A DNA stretch of 64,000 nt from Sepioteuthis lessoniana. Its lineage: Eukaryota; Mollusca; Cephalopoda; Myopsida; Loliginidae. A model generated the notes under the pieces. It did not search any database and was not told the DNA's origin. It saw only the letters and a program-made list of their open reading frames with translations. Position 1 is the stretch's first letter; each line of letters begins with the position of its first letter. This document shows positions 56,700 through 64,000 of the stretch, piece after piece. The DNA lies in NCBI GenBank assembly GCA_963585895.1, contig OY757907.1:109537486-109601485 (forward strand), in the 5' to 3' direction. The position numbers and the translations under genes are program-made.

Positions 56700-56830
56700 A
56701 AAAAAAATTGATAACAAGGTAATCCAAGGTGAATGAGAGATTTATTGAGAAGTGAAGCCGACTCTACAACATTTCGGTTCTCATGAACCATCATCAGGAC
56801 TAGGAAGGATGATATTTAGTGATGTTAAAT
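56700..56830 (-). mobile_element. Short element with a hammerhead-like core motif
   Basis: The minus strand holds CCTGATGATGGTTCATGAGA then ACCGAAAT (56771-56798): CTGATGA, a perfect GGTTC/GAACC stem with ATGA loop, then GAAA. Penelope-like retroelements are known to carry hammerhead ribozymes with this core, but one extra base follows CTGATGA here and the outer stems were not established. An ordinary palindromic repeat is the alternative. Confidence 0.4.
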
Positions 56831-56875
56831 CAATGATGGATGTTTAAAAATAAAAAAAAAACAGAGGGAAAAACT

Positions 56876-56916
56876 ATATATATATATATATACATATATA
56901 TTTCTCTCTCTCTCTC

Positions 56917-56962
<46 letters not shown>
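56876..56962. repeat. (TA)n-(CT)n compound microsatellite
   Basis: TA run, short CT run, then a longer TA run. It directly precedes a B SINE. Confidence 0.95.
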
Positions 56963-56966
<4 letters not shown>

Positions 56967-57180
56967 TGTGTGGTATAAAAGTTATTTTTGTAGAAAAATG
57001 GACTTGTCAAATCAAGTTCAAATCCTACATGTTTTTATTTCACTTGATGCTTATGCCCTTGAAAAAGGCATGAATCCATCTTCCCCCAGGTATAAGTTAA
57101 ATAGGAATGCAGACTGGCCTTTTTAGCCTTGGCAAAACAAAAGGAAAAACTCTAAATGCAAAACCAGCAAGCCTCATATA
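56963..57180 (+). mobile_element. Family B SINE, diverged
   Basis: GTTATGTGTGGTATAAAAGT, AATCAAGTTCAAATCCTACA, CCCTTGAAAAAGGCATGAAT and AGTTAAATAGGAATGCAGAC. The 3' end is eroded. Confidence 0.78.
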
Positions 57181-57424
57181 CCAATTAGATTGACCAGTGA
57201 ATTTGGTCCTCACTAAGTGAAAATCTCCACTATGCTTCATTTTTTTGAGACATGGTCATGTCATACTAAAAGCACAATCTACTATAAGTTGACCTCACAT
57301 AAGTTGTCATATTTAATTAATTTAAGTTGTCATATTTAATTCTGAGATGAGTGACCACTTAGGAACAGTGGGCACTCAAGTCCCTGAGCTAAATTCGAAC
57401 AAGATTAGTATTTATCTTTATTTT

Positions 57425-57665
57425 TTGGCCTTTTTTTTGTTTAATGGCATACTAACCTTTATGAGTTATCTAATGCCAAAGCCATCCCTGTAGAAAAACA
57501 GCAGTGGTACTATTCAGCCTATTGCTGGGGTTGTGGGGTGGATAATGATAACACCTTTTCCAAGGATATCAGTCTGAAAATGAACATAAGTACACAACTG
57601 GAGTTAGAACTTGTTTATTTGGAGGCGACAGTTCAGCATTTTATTCATTATGTCATGGGGACTAT
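57425..57665 (-). mobile_element. Family D SINE, full length, diverged
   Basis: Minus-strand head CATGACATAATGAATAAAAT, central CCTTGGAAAAGGTGTTATC, and tail GGCTTTGGCATTAGATAACT with GGTTAGTATGCCATTAAAC. Confidence 0.82.
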
Positions 57666-57784
57666 CCACCAAAATGAGTAAATGACAATATTAAAGACTG
57701 GAGTAATTATAAAAATACATATCTGAAAATTGAAAAAAATGTTTTTATCAAGTTTTACTCTATAAACCAAAGTTTGTCACATTG

Positions 57785-58032
57785 GTGCAGGCTGTAGAAT
57801 ACACTGATTTAATCTCTGCTGGGGATTAAGACCCTTGCTACCCATGAGTGTCCTGGATATGACACTAAGCAATCTGTTTGTGATGCTCCAGTCCTGGAGC
57901 TTTGGGGTATGTGGAATACCCCTTCATTGCTATTACTGTCAGGTCCACTCTGACCTGGAGTGGTAGTATCTGATAGCATCCATCTATGGGTTGAATAGGG
58001 ATATTTTGACCGCTTAAAAGTACAGACAAATG
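57785..58032 (+). mobile_element. Family A element, head and one unit
   Basis: GTGCAGGCTGTAGAATACAC to ATCTATGGGTTGAATAGGGA, then ACAGACAAATGACTGG. It ends at the tail of the opposing A copy, so the two are tail to tail with part lost. Confidence 0.78.
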
Positions 58033-58557
58033 ACTGGTTTGGTTGGTTTTTTGGGTTTTATGGCATATCAACCTTTATAGGTTATTTAACGCCAAATCCA
58101 TTTTTATGTAAATAATCAGTTCTATTGAAAATAATTCAGTTTAGCATAAGTACACAGTTTAATTGTCAAAAACATTTCCATTTCAAACTATTCAAGCAGT
58201 TATATGTAACAATTCAGTTAAGTGTAAATACAGTTTTAATGTCGAAAAACAGTTCTATTTGAAATAATTCAGTTAAGCATAAGCACACAGTTTAAGTGTA
58301 AGTACCTTTTAATTGTCAAAAACGTTTCTATTTCAAGCTATTCAGTTTACTCAATTCAGTTTAGCATAAGTATGCTGTTAGTTCTATCTAACCCATAGAT
58401 AGGGCCCTATCAGGTGCTACCACTCCGGATCCAGAGCGGACCTGGGAGCGATGGCAATGAAGGGATACTCCGCATTCCCCAAAGCTCCAGCACTGCTGGA
58501 ACCTCACCATCAGATTTTTTAGTGTCATATCAGGACACTCGTTGGGGGGGGGGGTCT
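58033..58557 (-). mobile_element. Family A1 element, paralogue of 14275-15028
   Basis: The tail at 58060-58105 is perfect (inner AACCT/AGGTT, loop ATAA). The minisatellite has the same unit order as 14275-15028 and the head is nearly complete to a run of about ten G at 58547. The first ~70 bp of the head are missing beyond that run. Confidence 0.87.
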
Positions 58558-58640
58558 TAGTGAATAGTTAGTTTTAGATAGTGACACTTGAAACCTTTAA
58601 CAATATGCAAACGAATAAGTAATATTGAATAGAATTATTA

Positions 58641-59618
58641 AGAAACACTAAAGTAAAAGTACGATCACCAGATGGAGACACAGAATACTTCGACATAGAA
58701 GCAGGAGTACTACAAGGAGACACGCTGGCTCCGTATCTCTTTATCATTTGTCTAGACTACGTACTTAGAACATCGATTGACAAAATCAAAGAGAATGACT
58801 TCGAACTGACGAAGAAAAGAAGCAGAAGATACCCCGCAACAACAATCACCGACGCCGACTACGCCGATGACATAGCGATACTGGCAAATACACCTGACCA
58901 AGCCGAAACTCTTCTGCATAGTTTGGAACGAGCAGCAGCAAGCATAGGCCTCCATGTTAATGCACATAAAACGGAATATATGTGCTATAACCAAACGGGG
59001 GACATCTCCACTCTAAAAGGAACCCCTCTTAAACTAGTAGACAAATTCACTTACCTAGGAAGCAGCGTCGAATCAACCGAAAAGGACATCGAAACGAGGT
59101 TAACGAAAGCATGGACAGCTATCAATAGGCTATCGACTATATGGAAATCAGACCTAACCGATAAAATGAAACGCAGTTTCTTCCAGGCAGCGGTCACATC
59201 GATACTGCTATATGGATGCACTACATGGACGCTAACAAAACGGCTGGAGAAGAAACTAGATGGCAATTACACAAGAATGCTGCGTGCAATCCTGAACAAG
59301 TCCTGGCGGCAACACCCAACAAGACACCAACTGTACGGCCACCTGCCCCCTATCACGAAAACTATTCAAGTTAGGCGAACCAGACATGCAGGACATTGCT
59401 GGAGAAGCAGAGATGAACTCATAAGAGATGTACTCTTATGGATCCCCACACACGGCCGCGCAAAAGCAGCACGACCAGCACGAACGTACATTCAGCAGCT
59501 ATGTGAGGATACAGGTTGTTGTCCTGAAGACCTGCCTAGGGCGATGAACGATAGGGAGGAGTGGCGAAAGAGGGTCAGGGATATCCGTGCTGCCAGCACG
59601 ATATGATGATGATGATGA
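58641..59618 (+). mobile_element. RTE LINE, 5'-truncated, best-preserved copy
   Basis: The LINE starts abruptly in the polymerase at about 58641, ends with its stop and a TGATGATGATGATGA run (59604-59618), and is followed by about 30 bp (59620-59648) that other RTE copies here lack. AGAATTATTA precedes it (58631-58640) and recurs at 59649-59658, so the extra bases lie within the duplication and look like 3' transduced sequence. Confidence 0.9.
58644..59606 (+). CDS. RTE reverse transcriptase, C-terminal 320 residues
   Basis: The frame is open from the insertion junction to the TGA at 59604-59606. By residue: GVLQGDTLAPYLFIICLDYV at 21-40 (finger/palm block), ITDADYADDIAILANT around 68-83 with the intact catalytic YADD at 73-76, LVDKFTYLGSSVESTEKDIE near 132-151, AAVTSILLYGCTTWT near 180-194, and the RRTRHAGHCWRS and NDREEWRKR blocks at the end. 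This matches the RTE clade, whose protein nicks DNA and reverse-transcribes its own RNA there. The endonuclease and N-terminal polymerase are missing, so it cannot act. No stop or frameshift is seen in the retained part. No native start codon is expected. Confidence 0.92.
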   Translation, partial: NTKVKVRSPDGDTEYFDIEAGVLQGDTLAPYLFIICLDYVLRTSIDKIKENDFELTKKRSRRYPATTITDADYADDIAILANTPDQAETLLHSLERAAASIGLHVNAHKTEYMCYNQTGDISTLKGTPLKLVDKFTYLGSSVESTEKDIETRLTKAWTAINRLSTIWKSDLTDKMKRSFFQAAVTSILLYGCTTWTLTKRLEKKLDGNYTRMLRAILNKSWRQHPTRHQLYGHLPPITKTIQVRRTRHAGHCWRSRDELIRDVLLWIPTHGRAKAARPARTYIQQLCEDTGCCPEDLPRAMNDREEWRKRVRDIRAASTI

Positions 59619-59649
59619 TAACCACCTCACTATGTTTGATATCAAAAAG

Positions 59650-60188
59650 AATTATTAGTGTTAGCAAGACATTCAACCGATTTAACTGTGCAAACAATAG
59701 CCATACTTAATTGTGTGCAAACAAATTAGCTCTCTTTTAAATAATAAGATTACCTACAAAGTATTCACTTAAAAATCATACATGCATATTGTTTTAATTA
59801 AGCACAAACAAATAACTGATGTTAAATTGTTTGTATTACATCACAAAACTTGAAACCATTTGAATGCAAACAAATGAGCTTTGGCTCATTTAAAAATGTT
59901 ACCTACAAACTGTTTACAAACCATAAATATTTAATGTATGTATAAACAGGATTTGGTATTAAATAACCATCATAGTTTGACATGCCTTTAAATAAAATAA
60001 CCAAATAAATCATATATATCTAATATATAAATATTTGAAAATAGGACATTGCATTAACCAACAAAGGTTGATATGCCATAAATACCAACCATTTAACTGA
60101 ATGCAAACAAATGAGCACTACCTTGTTTAAAATGTTATTGATAAATTATTCACATATAAATCATATTTACTTCATATATATGTGAAAG
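59650..60188 (+). mobile_element. Family A bodies and tails, headless
   Basis: Successive minisatellite stretches (ACTTGAAACCATTTGAATGC, GCAAACAAATGAGC) alternate with tails at about 59945-59990 and 60050-60085 (GTTGATATGCCATAAATACC). The last unit ends in an AT run at 60188, interrupted by the insert starting at 60189. Confidence 0.7.
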
Positions 60189-61387
60189 TTGTAGCAGTTG
60201 ATTTCACCAGCAAATCCACCATCTTGATTGTCTCCCTTCAGAATTTGCAGTGCCCTCCATTCATGTGGCTTGCTTTTTATTGAGCTACATGCTCACGCAT
60301 GCAAATCACTAATGAGCTTGTTTCACTCATGTGCAGTGATGGAATTGAAAATGGCAGCTATGATAGAACAAATCAAACATCAAGGGCGCTTAGCATTGGG
60401 TAGGTTTTGACCTTTCGGTTCCATTTCACTACACCCCTCTCTGATCTCGAGATCACAAAAGGTATAGCTGGGTGCAGCTTGCTTCTGATGCATACTTCTC
60501 TTGAGGGGGACAGGATCGGTTTGATCATTTTGGCAATCATGAAGAAAAGTGATAGTGGTGGGGATTGCCTGGCAAAACCAGTTTATTTGTAGATGATTCA
60601 TCCTACTTCTACAGGGAGCAGCACTGGCTTGGTCATCTTGACGATCACAACTCATTCTTGTGCCAGGTTCCCGGCAGCTGGTGACAAGGGAATCATGTGT
60701 CAAAACTAGCTCATCTTCAGGTAGTGTGTCGTCGGGCAAATCATCATCAGATGATTCTGGTGAGGATGATCCTACCTAGATCAGCCTCACACTTTCTGGT
60801 GAGAATGTCTCTAGACAGGCACAAGTTTTTTATGTGATGTGAGGCCTCATCAGCAACCACCGACTTTTGACTCCAGTCGCACAACTCACTTTAAATCATG
60901 TGGTACATCTGCCATTTGAGATCTTGATCCAGACATGGTTCCCCTACTTAGTACATCTCTTGTTCAAGCTGCTGTTTGTTTGTGGGGAACAGCATCAAAC
61001 CACTTGTATCTGACATGTTACGTATCAAGTTAGCTGGTGTTGAGAAAGATAAAACAGTGTCTTAAGGAGTTACATTGTACCAATACATCGCTTCCTGAAA
61101 ACAGTGGTCCTTATAGTACTGTGATGCTTTTCCATGATTCCATTTCCAGATGGGGTGCAGGCACATCAAAGATGTAGCCACACTCCTCAATCATTCAGGA
61201 AGTTTCTAAAATACCTGCAAATAAAGGCAGTGCTGGTGTCAGTTAAAAGATCATTTGGTGGGTCTCTCTAACAGAAAACAGATGGCTATTGACTGAATTG
61301 AAGGTAGCAGCTGAGACAGAAAAATATCCAACATTGACAACACTTAGCATTGGGTAGGTATGGACCCTTGGTCCCACTTTGCTACAA
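60189..61387. mobile_element. 1.2-kb insert with 8-bp terminal inverted repeats
   Basis: The insert begins TTGTAGCAGTTGATTTCACC and ends CCACTTTGCTACAA, so TTGTAGCA is present as an inverted repeat at both ends. It splits an A element at the AT run before its tail. Near its left and right ends is a ~93-bp direct repeat (60341-60435 and 61295-61387, both with CTTAGCATTGGGTAGGT). The sequence is GC-richer than its host. The only long frame (minus, 60380-60739) starts MPDDTLPEDELVLTHDSLVT and has no domain that I recognise. A non-autonomous DNA transposon is likely. The superfamily is unknown. Confidence 0.6.
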
Positions 61388-61450
61388 TATGTATAAAGAG
61401 GATTTGGCATTAAATAATTCTCAAGGGTTGATATGGTATAAAACTCAGCC
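61388..61450 (+). mobile_element. Family A tail resumed after the TIR insert
   Basis: TATGTATAAAGAGGATTTGG to GGGTTGATATGGTATAAAAC is the tail belonging to the A body that stops at 60188. Confidence 0.75.
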
Positions 61451-61750
61451 AAATCAAACCAGTTAACTGTATGCAAACAAATTTTTAGTAGTAAATAGAA
61501 TTGTGTTAGATAGGAATACTTGAAACCCTTTAACTGTGTGCAAAAGATGATTAATATTGAATAGAATTATTAGTATTTGATAAAAATTCTTCAAACCCTT
61601 TAACTTTCTGCCCAGAAATGTGCTTTAGCTCATTTAAAAATGTTACCCACAAACTGTTAACTATTCATATATTTGATATATATATATATATATATATATA
61701 CAGGAATTGGTATAAAATAACCTACAAGGGTTGATATGCCAACCAACTAA
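61451..61750 (+). mobile_element. Family A element, headless
   Basis: Minisatellite units (CTTGAAACCCTTTAACTGTG and similar), a (TA)n run at 61676-61700 and tail GGAATTGGTATAAAATAACC with GGGTTGATATGCC. Confidence 0.78.
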
Positions 61751-62030
61751 AGTTTGCTCTCAATATGAAAATAATAATATTAATCAATTTTTGTACTTCC
61801 CCAAGATTTTGTTCAAATTCTGTAACATAAGGCTGAGTGGGAGTGATTCTCAAAAACCAATCTACCAAAACTGAACTATAGTCAATGGAAAATATGCTCT
61901 AATCTTCAGCTCAAAAGACATTATTTTTGTACCAAAGGCAATGTAGAGTCTGAATTTTAACCATGACAACTTATTCCCTTAAGGAAAGTGTGAATTCCTT
62001 TCTATCCATCCCCTTACTGTTTATCTTAAT

Positions 62031-62305
62031 AGGCTTTTGTGGCTAAATGGTTATTTTCTTTCGAAATAGACTCAGTGACCCCACTTCAAATCCTGGAAGA
62101 GGCCGTTTACATTTCACATAGCACTAAGTTTTGAGAAAGATATGAATCCACTTATTTTCTCTCTAGATCTAGGTAAATAGTTGAACAGTCTAGGCTCTTA
62201 AACTTGGTATGGCAACTGGTCTCGGAGTAGGAGAACTCTAAATACAGACCAGCTCTACTTAAAAATTAACCTTGTGTCACATGGTAAAGGGGTTGAGTAA
62301 AGACA
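62031..62305 (+). mobile_element. Family B SINE
   Basis: Head GCTTTTGTGGCTAAATGGTT and ACTTCAAATCCTGGAAGAGG, body ATCTAGGTAAATAGTTGAAC and AAAAATTAACCTTGTGTCAC, end AAAGGGGTTGAGTAAAGACA. Confidence 0.85.
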
Positions 62306-63918
62306 TCGAGTATATCTAAGAAAATACTTCTTCTCTGGCATGTCATAGTCGTTTGAAGAAAGCAGGTGAGTGAATACTTAGAAAAATCATTCTTCTCTTA
62401 CTATCTTCCCAAAGAGTCACGGCAAAAACCTGTCGTGTCTGTAATCAACTTTGGGTTGGATTAGATGAGATTTTTTGTCAGAAACGTAATATTAAGAATT
62501 TGGTAAATCTTGACTAAATGACTGTTAATTCTTGGAGGCAGCTAAGAGTTCTGAATCATTGCCAAATATGTCAACGTCTCTCTTGTACAATTCAACTACC
62601 AAACCACTTGGCTGACCCCATAGCCCAGCATTCCAATAGCTAACAAGAACAACAACAACTCGCCCACTCAGCTAATTTGTCCGTCATTATTCATCGGACA
62701 ATTACGACAAATTCCCCAGCAGCCTTTTCCAATATCCAGGTCTCCTCTTAAATACAATTCCTTGAAATTTGTTACCAATGAGCTTTTCAATCTCTGTCTT
62801 CACTTTTGTTTTCAACAAAGCCATCATTCTTGACTGAATCCTTGTCTGTCTTCTTCATGCATTGCATTTCCAAAACTGATACTTGAGCAAACACTTCAGC
62901 TACTTCCTACCGCTCTCTGATAAGTGCTTGTTCCCTTTTATTGTGAAATAGTGCTTTGTGCAACCTTAGAGCCTAAAGCAGTAACCAAAGTGACTTTATT
63001 GAATAGTTCTTGTGTGGAAAATGCCAAAATTAATAGCACCCATAAGCAGCAAATTTCTTAAGATTCATATTGAATTCTTTACTTTCTTTGGTAGCTAAAT
63101 ACAATTGGGTATAAAATGAATAGTCCGTCCTTGAATAAACTTGGGTATTTATATACAAGAAAGAAATCCAGTTTGGTAAACAAAAATTTTAAATCAACTG
63201 AAGAAAATAATAAAAAGTAAACTTTTTCTGGTGATTATCTAGAGAAAAAAAATGGCCCTTACTCTTGATTTGTAGGGAAATATATCAAAAGTTAGAGGCA
63301 TTCAAGTCAACCCATCATAAACTGATATTGATACTTCCATTTAGAAGGGAATGAAGGATTCTATTTAGCATTTCATAGTTAAGAGCAGTCCATGATTATA
63401 TTGATGCTTCTATTTACAAATGAATGATTCCAAACAAATATTCATTTTCTTCAACATGCTTCATTTTGCATGCCAGAAATTTCAACTGTATGACTGATGC
63501 AATTTGCATGTTGCCATTACCAGTTTCTCCACAACATGTTGACTCAGATTCACAAAAAAAATTTTGATCATTCAAAAATTTCCTTCATTACACTACACAG
63601 AGCAACAGCATCTTAAAACAATACAAACTGTCAACTCAAATCTGGCAATAGTATTTTCGGGATTATAACCCTTGCCTGCCAAATAGTACTTCTAATTTCT
63701 GCTAGGTAGCATGATGAAAATAGCATCCGCCAAAGTCCATCTCTAACTGATCTTGCCTTAACAACAAAAAGTGCCCATGAATGTGTGCATTCCTGTCCAC
63801 TTGGACAAAAATAGGCTTGTGCCCTCACCAAACCTCATACTGTATGGCGCACATTACCATGCTTTGACTTAAGTCTTCACACATCAATTTCCATTTTATT
63901 AAGGGCTCTCAACATATC
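62306..63918. other. Gene-free stretch, no recognised element
   Basis: AT-rich. The 62540-62980 part is slightly less so, but its frames carry no domain. No family block found. Confidence 0.5.
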
Positions 63919-64000
63919 ATCATCATCATTTTGTGCTGCTAGCATGGATCTCCCTGACCCTCTCTCACCACTCATTTCTATCGTCCATCGCTCCTGAAAG
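63919..64000 (-). pseudogene. RTE LINE 3' end, runs off the window
   Basis: (ATC)n on the plus strand followed by GTGCTGCTAGCATGGATCTC, CCTGACCCTCTCTCACCACT and TTCTATCGTCCATCGCTCCT, the reverse complement of the RTE C terminus. The rest lies beyond base 64000. Confidence 0.85.

Noticed and set aside
112-56962. CRISPR-like arrays among the regular repeats
   Set aside because: Repeat units are 48 to 250 bp without unique spacers, no cas-like genes are present, and the sequence is clearly from an animal nucleus.
60380-60739. 119-codon minus-strand frame as a transposase
   Set aside because: An acidic start followed by low-information sequence; no catalytic motif could be seen, so only the element boundaries are reported.

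Overview
The window looks like non-coding, repeat-saturated DNA from an animal nuclear genome. It is AT-rich, contains no recognisable host exon, rRNA gene or functional tRNA gene, and is packed with SINEs, RTE-type LINEs, Tc1/mariner remnants and LTR fossils. The repeat set (tRNA-headed SINEs with a shared central domain, abundant RTE LINEs) fits a mollusc, most likely a cephalopod. That assignment is inference, not proof.

Four short-element families, named here A to D, make up much of the sequence. A is a ~230-bp head, a variable ~50-60 bp minisatellite, often an AT run, then a tail beginning near TTTGGCATTAAATAACC. B has a tRNA-like head (TGGTGTAATGGTTATCG...GTTCAAATCC), a central domain and a tail ending near GGGTTGGGTAAATA. 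C has a tRNA-like head (GGCCTAGCGGTTAGAG...GGTTCAATCCC) and its own body. D has another tRNA-like head, a central domain resembling that of B, and the same 3' tail as A. A RNase-H-bearing LINE fragment at 15418-16117 ends in that same tail, so it is the natural candidate for the enzyme source that moves A and D. The tail can fold into a two-part hairpin whose inner stem changes in a compensated way between copies.

Layout: 0-9 kb, A and B elements, a mariner remnant and a young RTE inserted in an A tail with a 12-bp target duplication. 9-21 kb, layered A/B/C/D elements, two old RTE copies each split by a later insertion, and the tail-sharing LINE. 21-36 kb, A/B/C copies, tandem duplications, two broken Tc1/mariner copies, an inverted repeat and a GC-rich LTR-like block. 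36-46 kb, dense A elements, including A inside A and A inside RTE. 46-49.3 kb, a long minus-strand RTE with a 163-bp tandem array. 49.3-55.3 kb, an old minus-strand Ty3/gypsy fossil with a 1.6-kb LTR-like insert. 55-64 kb, a T-rich stretch, B/D/A copies, the best-preserved RTE reverse transcriptase (58641-59618), a 1.2-kb TIR-bounded insert, and the start of another RTE at the right edge.

The genes do not form a pathway. What works together is a transposition network: LINE enzymes, SINEs that borrow LINE tails, and nested insertions that record the order of events.
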